DNA of 64,000 nt, taken from positions 2,666,001 to 2,730,000 of the forward strand of contig NZ_AP018448.1 of NCBI RefSeq assembly GCF_030294945.1, read 5' to 3'. Position 1 is the first letter of the stretch. Every line of letters starts with the position of its first letter. The notes under the pieces were generated by a model. That model did not search any database. It worked only from the letters and a program-made list of their open reading frames with translations, and had not been told where the DNA came from. The stretch is from Streptomyces graminofaciens (lineage in GTDB: Bacteria; Actinomycetota; Actinomycetes; Streptomycetales; Streptomycetaceae). This document shows positions 33,977 through 43,455 of the stretch, piece after piece. The translations under genes were made by a program, and so were the position numbers.

Positions 33977-35362
33977 ATGTTCAGAATCCGTTCCACCCCC
34001 AGCCCCTCCCAGATGAGCCGCCGGCTCTTCCTCACCGCAGCGGGAGCGGTCTCGCTGGGCGCCGCCCTCACCGCCTGCGGCGACAGCGGCGGCGGCTCCT
34101 CCGCCTCCGCGAAGCCGGTGAGCCAGGCCGACATCGACAAGGCGATGAAGACGCCGACCGAGCTGACCTTCTGGACGTGGGTCCCGGACATCGCCAAGGA
34201 GGTCGCCCTCTTCGAGAAGAAGTACCCGGCGATCAAGGTCAAGGTCGTCAACGCCGGTCAGGGCACCCCGCAGTACACCAAGCTGCGTACGGCGCTGAAG
34301 GCCGGCAGCGGCGCCCCCGACATGGTCCAGATCGAGTACCAGGCGATCCCGACGTTCACGATCACCAACAGTCTGCTGGACCTGCGGCCCTACGGCGCCG
34401 CCGCGTTGAAGAACACGTTCGTCGACTGGACCTGGGGACAGGTCAGCGGCACGAACGGCGAGGTGTGGGCGATCCCGCAGGACACCGGCCCGATGGGCAT
34501 GCTCTACCGGCAGGACATCTTCGACAAGCACGGCATCGAAGTCCCCACCACCTGGGACGAGTTCGCCGAGGCGGCCCGCAAGCTCCACAAGGCCGACCCC
34601 GACGTCTACCTCACCAACCTCGCCGCCAACCAGGTCGCCGCATGGCACGGCCTGCTGTGGCAGGCGGGCGGCAAGCCGTACGTCACCTCCGGCAAGAGCG
34701 ACATCACCATCAGCGTCGACGACGCCGTCTCGCAGAAGCTCGGCACATACTGGGGCGGCCTGGCGAAGGAAGGAGTCATCGGCGTCGAACCCGACTTCAC
34801 CGACGCCTGGTACTCCGCGCTCAACAAGGGCAAGTACGCCACCTGGATCACCGCCGCCTGGGGCCCCGTGTTCCTCTCCGGCTCCGCCAAGGCCACCGCG
34901 GGCAAGTGGCGAGCGGCCCCGCTGCCGCAGTGGGACGCGTCGAAGCCGAGTTCGGGCAACTGGGGCGGCTCGACCACCGCGGTCATCCGGTCCACCAAGA
35001 ACCCCATCGCGGCCGCCCAGTTCGCACAGTTCCTCAACAGCGACCCGGCCAGCGCGAAGATGTTCGCCACCGAGCAGTTCTTCTTCCCCGCGACCAAGGC
35101 CCTGCTCACCGACGCCTCATTCGTGGGCGACGCGCCGACCTTCTACGGCGGTCAGAAGGTCAACCAGGTCTTCGCCGACATCAGCTCCACGGTCAGCTCC
35201 TCCTTCCAGTGGCCGCCCTTCCTCGACCAGGCGGCCACCGACTGGACCGAGACCGTCGGCAAGTCACTGGCCGACGGCACCGACACCGCCCGCGCTCTCG
35301 GGACCTGGCAGTCGAGGCTCACCACGTACGCCAAGAAGCAGGGTTTCACCGTCCACTCCTGA
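33977..35362 (+). CDS. Sugar ABC transporter substrate-binding lipoprotein (importer 2)
   Basis: 461 residues from ATG 33977 (GGGAG, 6-nt spacing). Twin arginine (SRRLFLTAAGAVSLG) and lipobox LTAC. SBP_bac_1 pattern: ELTFWTWVPDIAKEVALFEK, then KYPAIKVKVVNAGQG, APDMVQIEYQAIPTF, PTTWDEFAEAARKL, WAIPQDTGPMGMLYR. Same role as the protein at 14333 but not closely similar to it, so a different oligosaccharide preference is likely. It starts the operon with two permeases and GH42. Confidence 0.93.
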   Translation: MFRIRSTPSPSQMSRRLFLTAAGAVSLGAALTACGDSGGGSSASAKPVSQADIDKAMKTPTELTFWTWVPDIAKEVALFEKKYPAIKVKVVNAGQGTPQYTKLRTALKAGSGAPDMVQIEYQAIPTFTITNSLLDLRPYGAAALKNTFVDWTWGQVSGTNGEVWAIPQDTGPMGMLYRQDIFDKHGIEVPTTWDEFAEAARKLHKADPDVYLTNLAANQVAAWHGLLWQAGGKPYVTSGKSDITISVDDAVSQKLGTYWGGLAKEGVIGVEPDFTDAWYSALNKGKYATWITAAWGPVFLSGSAKATAGKWRAAPLPQWDASKPSSGNWGGSTTAVIRSTKNPIAAAQFAQFLNSDPASAKMFATEQFFFPATKALLTDASFVGDAPTFYGGQKVNQVFADISSTVSSSFQWPPFLDQAATDWTETVGKSLADGTDTARALGTWQSRLTTYAKKQGFTVHS

Positions 35363-35442
35363 CGGCCCGCCGGGTCCCGCTCCACGACGCGGGACCCGCC
35401 CCGTCCCCCCACCAGCACCATCCCTCTCAGAAAGGGCCGACG

Positions 35443-36384
35443 ATGACCGCAACAACCACGGCCTCTCCCAAGGGCCGGCGCCGAGACGGGCCGAGACGCC
35501 CCGGGCTCGGCGGCGCGAGCCGGCGCCGGTCGGCGGGGCCGCTGTTCGTCGCACCGTTCATGGTGCTGTTCCTCCTGCTGTTCCTCGCGCCGCTCGGCTA
35601 CGCCGCCTACCTCAGCCTCTTCCAGGAGCGCCTGATCGGCGGCACGGCGTTCGTCGGCCTCGACAACTACACCCAGGCCCTCACCGATCCGCAGTTCCTC
35701 CACGGCGTCGGCCGCGTGGCACTGTTCTTCGTGATCCAGGTGCCTCTGATGCTGCTGCTGGCGCTGCTGTTCGCGCTCGCCCTCGACAGCGGACTGCTGC
35801 GGCTCGCCCGGGTGATCCGGCTGGGCATCTTCGTGCCGTACGCCGTGCCGAGCGTGGTGGCCTCGCTCATGTGGGGCTATCTGTACGGCCCGGACTTCGG
35901 CCCGTTCGCCCAGATCGCCCAGAAGCTGAGTCTTCCCGTCCCGGACTTCCTCAGCGAGGGCTGGATGCTCGGCAGCCTGGCCAACATCGTGACCTGGGAG
36001 TTCGTCGGCTACAACATGATCATCCTGTACGCCGCGCTGCGCACGATCCCCACCGAGCTGTACGAGGCGGCGGCCATGGACGGCGCCGGCGCCTGGCGCA
36101 TCGCCTGGTCGATCAAACTGCCCGCCCTGCGCCCGGCGCTCCTGCTCACCCTGCTGTTCTCCGTGATCGGCAGCTTCCAGCTGTTCAACGAGCCCAAGCT
36201 GCTGATGAACATCGCCCCGGACGTCATCACGAGCTCCTACACCGCCAACCTCTACGCCTACACGCTCGCCTTCACCGGCCAACAGGTCAACTACGCGGCC
36301 ACCGTCTCCTTCCTCCTCGGCCTCGTCATCGTGATCGCCTCCTACGCCGTCCTGCTCACCGCGAACCGCAGGAGGACTCCGTGA
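35443..36384 (+). CDS. Carbohydrate ABC permease, MalF type (importer 2)
   Basis: 313 residues from ATG 35443 (AAAGGG upstream). Hydrophilic N-terminus (GRRRDGPRRPG) and then six spans from GPLFVAPFMVLFLLLFLAPL. EAA loop LYEAAAMDGAGAWRIAWSIK. The stop overlaps the next GTG (GTGA). No ATPase gene is present, so a shared MsiK-like ATPase elsewhere is expected. Confidence 0.93.
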   Translation: MTATTTASPKGRRRDGPRRPGLGGASRRRSAGPLFVAPFMVLFLLLFLAPLGYAAYLSLFQERLIGGTAFVGLDNYTQALTDPQFLHGVGRVALFFVIQVPLMLLLALLFALALDSGLLRLARVIRLGIFVPYAVPSVVASLMWGYLYGPDFGPFAQIAQKLSLPVPDFLSEGWMLGSLANIVTWEFVGYNMIILYAALRTIPTELYEAAAMDGAGAWRIAWSIKLPALRPALLLTLLFSVIGSFQLFNEPKLLMNIAPDVITSSYTANLYAYTLAFTGQQVNYAATVSFLLGLVIVIASYAVLLTANRRRTP

Positions 36385-37316
36385 CCACCCTCACTCCCCC
36401 GGCCGCCGTCGCACCGGCCGCCGAGCGCACAGCCGGCAAGTTCCGCAAGCGGCACCGGCCGTCGGCCCGCCGCCGCAGCACCCCGCTGACCATCGCCATG
36501 CTGGCCGCCCTCGCCTACTTCCTCCTCCCGCTGCTCTGGCTGCTGATCGCCTCGACCAAGAGCACGCAGGACCTGTTCAACAGCTTCGGCCTGTGGTTCT
36601 CGCACGCTCCTCAACTGCTGACGAACATCAAGGAGACCTTCACCCAGGACGACGGCGTCTTCGTACGCTGGCTGCTCAACACGGTCATGTACGCGGGCGT
36701 CAGCGCGGTCGGCGCCGCACTCCTGGCCGCCGCCGGCGGTTACGGCTTCTCCAAGTTCCGCTTCCGCGGCGACCGCGCCGCCTTCAACCTGGTGCTCGGG
36801 GCCGTCATGGTGCCGACCACGGCCCTGGCGATCCCGACCTACCTGCTTTTCGCGAAGGCGGGCCTGGTCAACACCCCGTGGGCGATCATCCTGCCCTCCC
36901 TCGTCAACCCGTTCGGCCTCTACCTGATGCGCGTCTACGCCGAGGACGCCGTCCCGGACAGCCTCCTGGAGGCAGCCCGCATCGACGGCGCCGGCGAGGC
37001 CCGGATCTTCTTCCGCATCGTCCTCAGGCTGCTGAGCCCCGGCCTCGTGACCGTCCTTCTGTTCACGCTGGTCGCGACCTGGAACAACTACTTCCTGCCG
37101 CTGATCATGCTGAACGACCCGGACCTGTACCCGGTCACCGTAGGCCTCTCCTCCTGGGCCGCTCAGGCGCAGAACGGGGGAGCGGGCGCCAGCAGCGACA
37201 TGTTCGCGCTGGTCGTGACCGGCTCCCTGATCTCGATCGTCCCGCTCGTCGTGGCGTTCCTGATGCTGCAGCGGTACTGGCAGAGCGGACTGGCCTCCGG
37301 CGGCGTCAAGCAGTAG
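36381..37316 (+). CDS. Carbohydrate ABC permease, MalG type (importer 2)
   Basis: 311 residues. The GTG at 36381 has GGAGGA 8 nt upstream and overlaps the previous stop. Basic N-terminus (RKRHRPSARRRS), six spans, EAA loop LLEAARIDGAGEARIFFRIV, and the typical C-terminus LQRYWQSGLASGGVKQ. Operon partner of the MalF-type permease; GH42 follows 46 bp later. Confidence 0.93.
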   Translation: MTTLTPPAAVAPAAERTAGKFRKRHRPSARRRSTPLTIAMLAALAYFLLPLLWLLIASTKSTQDLFNSFGLWFSHAPQLLTNIKETFTQDDGVFVRWLLNTVMYAGVSAVGAALLAAAGGYGFSKFRFRGDRAAFNLVLGAVMVPTTALAIPTYLLFAKAGLVNTPWAIILPSLVNPFGLYLMRVYAEDAVPDSLLEAARIDGAGEARIFFRIVLRLLSPGLVTVLLFTLVATWNNYFLPLIMLNDPDLYPVTVGLSSWAAQAQNGGAGASSDMFALVVTGSLISIVPLVVAFLMLQRYWQSGLASGGVKQ

Positions 37317-37362
37317 CGCGCACCACCCGTACATCTCCCCATCTCCTCGGAGGTTTCCCCTC

Positions 37363-39486
37363 ATGGCGGCTCTGCCTGCCCGTGTCCTCTTCGGCGCCGC
37401 GTACTACCACGAGTACACGCCCGCCTACGACCCCGAACTGCGGCCCGACGAACAGCTGAAGACCGACCTCGATCTGATGGTCGAGGCCAACTTCACCGTG
37501 ATCCGGGTCGGCGAGTCGGTGTGGTCCACCTGGGAGCCGGAGAACGGGCGGTTCGACCTCGACTGGCTCCAGCCCGTCCTGGACGGCGCCCACGAGCGCG
37601 GCATCTCCGTCGTGCTCGGCACCCCGACGTACGCCGTACCGCCGTGGCTGGCCCGCCAGTACCCGGAGATCACGGGTGAGCGGCGCACCGGCGAGCGCAT
37701 CGGCTGGGGCGCCCGCCAGGAGGTCGACTTCACCCACCCCGCCTTCCGCTTTCACGCCGAGCGGGTGATCCGCAAGATGGCCGCCCGGTACGCCGACCAC
37801 CCGGCGCTCATCGGCTGGCAGGTGGACAACGAGCCCGGCCTGCACCTCTTCCACAACCAAGGTGTCTTCCAGCGCTTCGTCGACCACCTGCGCGAGAAGT
37901 ACGGCGACGTCGAGACCCTCAACCGCGAATGGGGCCTCGTCTACTGGTCCCACCGGCTGTCGACCTGGGCCGACCTGTGGACGCCGGACGGCAACGAGCA
38001 GCCCCAGTACGACGTCGCCTGGCGGGAGTTCCAGGCCCGGCAGGTCACCGAGTTCATCGGCTGGCAGGCCGACCTCGTCCGTGAGTACGCCAAGCCCGAG
38101 CATTTCGTCACCACCTGCATCTCCTACACCCGTCAGGGGGTGGAGGACGACGAGATGACCGACCGCCTCGACATCGCGTCGGGCAACCCGTACTACGACA
38201 TGCAGGACGGCCTGCTGCTGCCCGACCCGACACCCGACGCGCACGAGCAGAAGTGGAAGACCACCGGGGTGTGGTCGATGTACCAGACCGCCGACTGGAT
38301 GTTCTCCTCCCGCCAGGCACCTTTCCTGGTCACCGAGACCAACGCGAACTCCATCGGCTTCCCCTGGGACAACCGCCCCGGTTACGACGGCCAGTGGCGG
38401 CAGGCCGCGTGGGCGCATGTGGCTCGGGGCGCCCGCATGATCGAGTACTGGCAGTGGCAGACGCTGCGCTTCGGCGCGGAGACGTACTGGGGCGGTGTCC
38501 TGCCACACAGCGGAAAGCCGGGCCGCACGTACGCCGAAGTGGCCCGGCTGGGAGCCGAGTTCGACAAGGCGGGCCCGCTCGTCGCCGGTATCGAGCCGGA
38601 CGCCGACATCGCGATGGTCTACTCGATGCCGAGCAAGTGGCTGATGCAGAAGTACCCGCCGCTCGCGACGCCCGAGGGCGAACCGGACCCCGCCGCGTAC
38701 CACCGCATCTTCGACCCCTTCTACCGGGGCGCGTTCGACGCCGGCCGCCAGGTGCGGATCGTCCACGCCCGGCAGCTGCGGACGGGCATGACGGCGGAGG
38801 AGGCCGTGCGACGCCATCCGGTCCTCGTCGCCCCGGCCCTGTACGTCGTCGACGACGCCACGCTGGACTGGCTCGCGGCCTACGCCCACGCGGGCGGCCA
38901 CCTCGTGCTCGGCCCGCGCACCGCGTACGCCGACCATGAGGCCCGTGCCCGGCTCGACCCGGCCCCCGGGCGTCTCGCCGGGGCCGCGGGCGTCACCTAC
39001 GACGAGTTCAGCAACCTCGCCCATGGCGTCCGGGTGCACGGTGTACCCGGCGGCCCGCTCCAGGTGCCCGCGAACGCGACGGCGACGCACTGGATCGAAG
39101 GTCTCACGGTCGTCGACGCCGATGTGCTGGCCTCCTACGACCACCCGCACTTCGGTCGCTGGCCGGCCGTCACGACCCGCCGCCACGGCGCCGGTCGCGT
39201 CACCTCCGTGGGCACCGTGCCAGGGCGCGACCTCGCCCGGGAACTGGCCGCCTGGCTGGCTCCTGCCACCCGCGGCGGGTGGCAGGGTCTCCCGGCGTCC
39301 GTGACCGCGACGACCGGCACCTCCCCCGACGGACGTCGCGTCCACATCGTGCACAACTGGAGCTGGGAGCCCACGAGCGTCCAGGCCCCGGTGGACCTGT
39401 CCGACGCCCTGAACGAGCATCCCGTACCGGCCGGCACCGTGCTGGACCTCGGCCCGTGGGACGTACGCGTCCTCGTCGCGGAATGA
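37363..39486 (+). CDS. Beta-galactosidase, GH42 family (second copy)
   Basis: 707 residues. Opens with FGAAYYHEYTPAYDPELRPD; acid/base glutamate in GWQVDNEPGL and nucleophile candidate in FLVTETNANS. Unlike the GH42 at 10371, the cysteine metal site (CxxxxCxC) is absent, and the N-terminal GGDYNPEQW is replaced by GAAYYHEY, so this is a different GH42 subgroup. Trimerisation domain and C-terminal beta domain are present. Cytoplasmic. It probably hydrolyses short galactosides, possibly with arabinosyl side groups, delivered by importer 2. Confidence 0.94.
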   Translation: MAALPARVLFGAAYYHEYTPAYDPELRPDEQLKTDLDLMVEANFTVIRVGESVWSTWEPENGRFDLDWLQPVLDGAHERGISVVLGTPTYAVPPWLARQYPEITGERRTGERIGWGARQEVDFTHPAFRFHAERVIRKMAARYADHPALIGWQVDNEPGLHLFHNQGVFQRFVDHLREKYGDVETLNREWGLVYWSHRLSTWADLWTPDGNEQPQYDVAWREFQARQVTEFIGWQADLVREYAKPEHFVTTCISYTRQGVEDDEMTDRLDIASGNPYYDMQDGLLLPDPTPDAHEQKWKTTGVWSMYQTADWMFSSRQAPFLVTETNANSIGFPWDNRPGYDGQWRQAAWAHVARGARMIEYWQWQTLRFGAETYWGGVLPHSGKPGRTYAEVARLGAEFDKAGPLVAGIEPDADIAMVYSMPSKWLMQKYPPLATPEGEPDPAAYHRIFDPFYRGAFDAGRQVRIVHARQLRTGMTAEEAVRRHPVLVAPALYVVDDATLDWLAAYAHAGGHLVLGPRTAYADHEARARLDPAPGRLAGAAGVTYDEFSNLAHGVRVHGVPGGPLQVPANATATHWIEGLTVVDADVLASYDHPHFGRWPAVTTRRHGAGRVTSVGTVPGRDLARELAAWLAPATRGGWQGLPASVTATTGTSPDGRRVHIVHNWSWEPTSVQAPVDLSDALNEHPVPAGTVLDLGPWDVRVLVAE

Positions 39487-39558
39487 CTGTCTGACCCCCT
39501 TTTTACCCGCAGTCGGAGAGCCCGGGCATCACCGTGGTCATCCCCAGAAGGAGGAACT

Positions 39559-41364
39559 GTGCAGAGAAGAAGGCTAGGAAAGGCGCTGGGAACATTCGCC
39601 GCGTCGTCCGTGTTGCTGGCCGTTCCCGCGTCCGGTGCGCAGGCGTACAGCCCGACGGGCGGGACCCTGTATCAGCTCGGCAGCGAACCGTGTCTGAAGG
39701 GGCGGGGCAACTGTGCGGTCTACCCCAAGTCGGCGCAGCTGCCGAGCGGGCGGCTGGTCGCGGCGTTCGAGAAGTCCACTGTCGTGACGGAGACGGGCAG
39801 CGCCGACAAGCAGACGCTCCCGGTCTACAAGAGCGACGACGACGGCACGACGTGGCAGCCGCTGGCCGAGGTCAAGGCCCCGGCGTACATCTCCAGTGAC
39901 GCCAAATACGCGAAGTACACGAGCAACTGGACCAACCCGTACCTCTACACGCTTCCGCAGGACGTCGGTGACCTGAAGCAGGGCACGCTGCTCCTGGCGA
40001 CCGTCGTGTCGGGCGACGACTACTACTACAAGGAGCACAAGGCGGCCGACCCGAACTGGGCGCCGTCCAACGACGGGGACCGCAAGGACCTGGCGATCGC
40101 CCTGTACTCCAGCACCGACGAAGGTGCGACGTGGAAAATCCAGAACGTCGTCGCGACCGGCGGCTGGCAGGGCGGCAGCGCGGGCGCGCTCGGCCAGAAC
40201 ATCGCGAACGCCAACACGAACAAGCAGGTGGATCCCCTCTGGGAGCCGTACCTGATGGTCCACAAGGGCAAGCTCGTCTGCTACTACTCCGACGAGAACG
40301 ACTACACCGGCTTCGACGCGAGCACCGGCGTCCCGACCCTCGACCCGGCGAACGACACCTCCAAGGACTCCCTCGGCCAGATCCTGGTCCACAAGACCTG
40401 GGACGGCCGTAGTGCGCAGTGGAGCGCTCCGGTCGTCGACATCGCCGGTCTGACCCAGGACATGGGTGGCGGCAAGTCGGAGATCGGTGGCGGACGGCCC
40501 GGCATGACGAACGTCGTCCGTACGACGGACGGCAAGTGGATGATCACCTACGAGTACTGGGGCGGCGGAGCCAACACCCGGTACCGGATCGCCGACGACC
40601 CGCTGAAGTTCTTCACCGGCTCGGCCACCGGCACGGGGGTCAACTCTCTGCCGGTCGACACCGGTTCCCACGCTCTCTCGGCGGGCGGCAGCCCGGTGCT
40701 CATCCGGCTTCCCGGTGGGCGCCTGGTCTACAACGCCGCGGGCAGCGGCAACGTCTGGGTCAACGAGAGCGGACGCTCCGACGGCGTGTGGAAGGAGTAC
40801 CAGACGACCTCGCAGGCCGGCTACAGCCGCAACCTGCAGTATGTCGAGGGCACCGGCCGTATCTCGATACTCAACAACCAGGGCACGTCGACGCTCAAGT
40901 TCGCCGAGATCGATCTCGGCCACTCGGACGGCCTCTACTACCAGTTGGTGAACCGCAAGACCGACCAGGTGATCGGCACCGGGAACAAGACCAACGACGC
41001 GAACCTCGGCAACGGCGACGTGCCCGACGTCCGTCTGGAGGCCCCCGGTTCGGCGGCGAACGCGGACACGCAGTTCTGGCACGTCGTGACCGAGCCGAAC
41101 GGTGGCAAGACCCTGCTGAACAAGGCGGGCGGACGCGCGGCGGCGATCTGGACCGGCAACGCCACGGTCGGCCAGAAGATCGGCCAGTGGGTGGACGACA
41201 GCGCCACGGGCAGCTGGAACCTCGTCAAGACCGACGACGGGTTCTACAAGCTGCAGTCCGTCAAGAACCCGAACCTCTACCTGACCGGCGCCTCCGCCGG
41301 GGCGCAGCTGACTCTGCAGAACGCGGCCACGGACGGATCACAGGACTGGGAGCTGGTCCAGTAG
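39559..41364 (+). CDS. GH93-like exo-arabinanase with one ricin-type lectin domain
   Basis: 601 residues from GTG 39559, with an excellent GAAGGAGG upstream. Signal peptide RRRLGKALGTFAASSVLLAV, cleavage near AQA. The propeller carries Asp-box-like turns (SDDDGTTW, STDEGATW), PLWEPYLM and ITYEYWGG glutamates as in the 17349 protein, and RPGMTNVVRT. One C-terminal ricin-B-like domain (from GLYYQLVNRKTDQVIGTGNK) instead of two. Secreted, so probably the extracellular partner of importer 2. The two GH93-like proteins differ in inserts and lectin number, which suggests an old duplication rather than a recent one. Confidence 0.8.
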   Translation: MQRRRLGKALGTFAASSVLLAVPASGAQAYSPTGGTLYQLGSEPCLKGRGNCAVYPKSAQLPSGRLVAAFEKSTVVTETGSADKQTLPVYKSDDDGTTWQPLAEVKAPAYISSDAKYAKYTSNWTNPYLYTLPQDVGDLKQGTLLLATVVSGDDYYYKEHKAADPNWAPSNDGDRKDLAIALYSSTDEGATWKIQNVVATGGWQGGSAGALGQNIANANTNKQVDPLWEPYLMVHKGKLVCYYSDENDYTGFDASTGVPTLDPANDTSKDSLGQILVHKTWDGRSAQWSAPVVDIAGLTQDMGGGKSEIGGGRPGMTNVVRTTDGKWMITYEYWGGGANTRYRIADDPLKFFTGSATGTGVNSLPVDTGSHALSAGGSPVLIRLPGGRLVYNAAGSGNVWVNESGRSDGVWKEYQTTSQAGYSRNLQYVEGTGRISILNNQGTSTLKFAEIDLGHSDGLYYQLVNRKTDQVIGTGNKTNDANLGNGDVPDVRLEAPGSAANADTQFWHVVTEPNGGKTLLNKAGGRAAAIWTGNATVGQKIGQWVDDSATGSWNLVKTDDGFYKLQSVKNPNLYLTGASAGAQLTLQNAATDGSQDWELVQ

Positions 41365-41398
41365 AACCCCGTTTCCAAGGGCGGACCTGACAGGACCA

Positions 41399-41435
41399 CC
41401 GGTCGGGCCCCGGCGATCGAGCCGGGCCCGGCCGG
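41399..41435 (+). terminator. Hairpin terminator after GH93-like gene
   Basis: Near-perfect 15-16-bp stem with loop GATCGA, 35 bases after the stop. Confidence 0.7.
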
Positions 41436-41575
41436 TTCCTTCTGCCCGGCAGCAAGCGCCTGAGGTCGTGGGCATTCCGCTGAGCGGGACACGGGCCGGT
41501 CGGGCAGCACAGGGCCCTTTGCCCGCGGACTGCGACGAAGAGCCTGGTCACAGGCGTATTGGAAGGTCTCACACA

Positions 41576-41603
41576 GGTCCCGTCAACGTGCGGGACCCTT
41601 TTT
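41576..41603 (+). terminator. Rho-independent terminator with U-tract
   Basis: GGTCCCG, 8-nt loop, CGGGACC, then CTTTTT. It is unusual here in having a genuine U-run. No gene ends directly before it, so a small RNA or lost gene may precede it. Confidence 0.65.
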
Positions 41604-41772
41604 CTGCACACCTCTCATTGATTGTACCGACCGTTGGGTCTATCTTTCCGGCAGCCGCATCGAGGCTCCGCACGGACATCACCCATGGCTGTGCCGGTGC
41701 CCCTTCCCCCGCATGCAACGCCCCGGACCGGGGCCGCTCTCCGGTTCGCCGCTCACCCATGGAAGGCCCGCG

Positions 41773-43230
41773 ATGTCCCAGACCCGAACCGCCGCTCCGC
41801 CGGCCGAAGAGAGATCCCCCTCCACCGGCCGCAACGTCCTCGTCGTCGTCGCGCTCGTGTGGACCGTCCAACTGGTCGCCCTCATGGCCGCCTTGTCCGG
41901 CATCTCGCAGGCCGAGGTCGCGATCCACTTCCGGACCACGGAAATCGCGTGGTTCACCCTGATGACCCTCCTGACCGGCACCTTCTTCCTGCCCTTCGCG
42001 GTCAAGGCCGCGGCCCTCTTCGGCAAGAAGCGCGTCCTGCTCGTCGCCACCGGGCTCGGCTTCGTCGGCGACCTGATCGCCGCCCTCGCCACGGACTACC
42101 GCACCCTCCTCATCGGGCGCGGCATCGCCGGCGTCTACGCGGCCACCGCCCCGCTCGCCTACGCCATCACCCGTGACGTGTTCCCCCGCCGCTGGGTCGG
42201 ACTCGCCAGCGGGATCCTCGCCGGCGGTGTCGGCCTCGTCGCCTTCGGCGGGCCGTTCCTGTCCGGCTGACTCCTGGACGACCACGGCTTCCGCGGCGTG
42301 CTGTGGTTCATGGCCGTCAGCACCGCCGTGAGCTTCGTGCTGGTGGCGGCCTTCGTGCCCGAAAGCCCGGTCCGAGAGGCGGGCGGCCGGATGGACTGGG
42401 TCGGCGGCGTTCTCCTCGGGGGCGGGATCACGGCGCTCGTCTACGCGGTCGGCCAGGGCTCGCACTGGGGCTGGGACAGTGCCGAGTTCGCCGCCTATGT
42501 CGCCGGGGCGCTGATCGCGCTGATCGCCTTCGTCCTCGTCGAGCGCCGGGTCGCCGAACCGCTGTTCCCGCCGGCCATGACCCGGCGTCGCCCGGTGTGG
42601 ACCGTCCTGCTGGCCGCCTCCGTGGCGGCCGGCTCGCTCAGCGCCGTCGGCGTCGTGATCCAGATGCTGATACTGATGCCGAAGATCCCCGGCGTCTCCG
42701 AAGGCCTGGGCTGGTCAGGGACCCACAACGCCATCGTCACCAGCCCCATCAGCGCCATGATCATCGTTGCGGCCGTCGGCACCGGCGTCCTGGCCCGCCG
42801 GACGGACGCACGGATCCTCCTGGGCACCGGCTCCGCGCTCACCGTCCTCGGCTACGGCATCGGCACCCAACTGCACCACAGCGCCCCCCAGATCGTGGGG
42901 ATGGGCCTCATCGCGGGACTCGGCACCGGCATGGTGATGGCCATCGTGCCCATCATGATCATCGAGGTGGTCACCCCCGAGGAACAGGCCCTGGGCAACG
43001 GCGCCCAGACCCTCGGCCAGGGCGTCGCACAGATCGTCGTCTCCCAGCTGGCCTTCGTCGTGATGGCACAGCACGGGGCGATCATGCACGGCACCCAGTT
43101 CTACCTCGACACCGGCTTCACGAACGGCCTCTGGCTGGTGGTCGGATGCTGCGCCCTGGGCACGCTGCTCGTCCTCCTCATCCCCAGGAGCAAGCGCCTC
43201 GACGAGGCCGAGGTCGGCCAGGCGGCCTGA
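41773..43230 (+). pseudogene. MFS drug/solute exporter with in-frame TGA
   Basis: ATG 41773 after GGAAGG. The reading frame runs for 165 codons (MFS half 1: GRNVLVVVALVWTVQLVALM, YRTLLIGRGIAGVYAATAPL), hits TGA at 42268, and continues in the same frame (LLDDHGFRGVLWFMAVSTAV) to a normal stop at 43230. Homologues usually have SGWLLDDHGFRGVLWF, so TGG to TGA is the simplest event. Fourteen spans would be expected in the full protein. The remainder is intact, so the lesion is recent or a sequencing error. An internal start near 42298 would give only the C-terminal half. Confidence 0.8.
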
Positions 43231-43259
43231 CCTCGCGACCTCGGCGCGCACCGCCCGGG

Positions 43260-43321
43260 ACCGGCTCCGATCGTTTCCCCTCCTCGGCCGTTCGGCCGGG
43301 AAGACGGAGCACGGAGCCGGT
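43260..43321. terminator. Bidirectional hairpin between convergent genes
   Basis: ACCGGCTCCG and CGGAGCCGGT form a 10-bp outer stem enclosing a smaller hairpin, between the MFS and SDR genes, which converge. Confidence 0.5.
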
Positions 43322-43455
43322 TCCGGCTGAGCCACCGCCGCCCGAGCGATCGGCCACCGAGCCGCTGCCGCCCGGCGAGCCGGCCTCCCCACCGATGCCG
43401 ACCGAGCGATCGGCCTCCAGGTCGCCGCCGCCCGGTGGGCTCGCTCGCGGACCGC

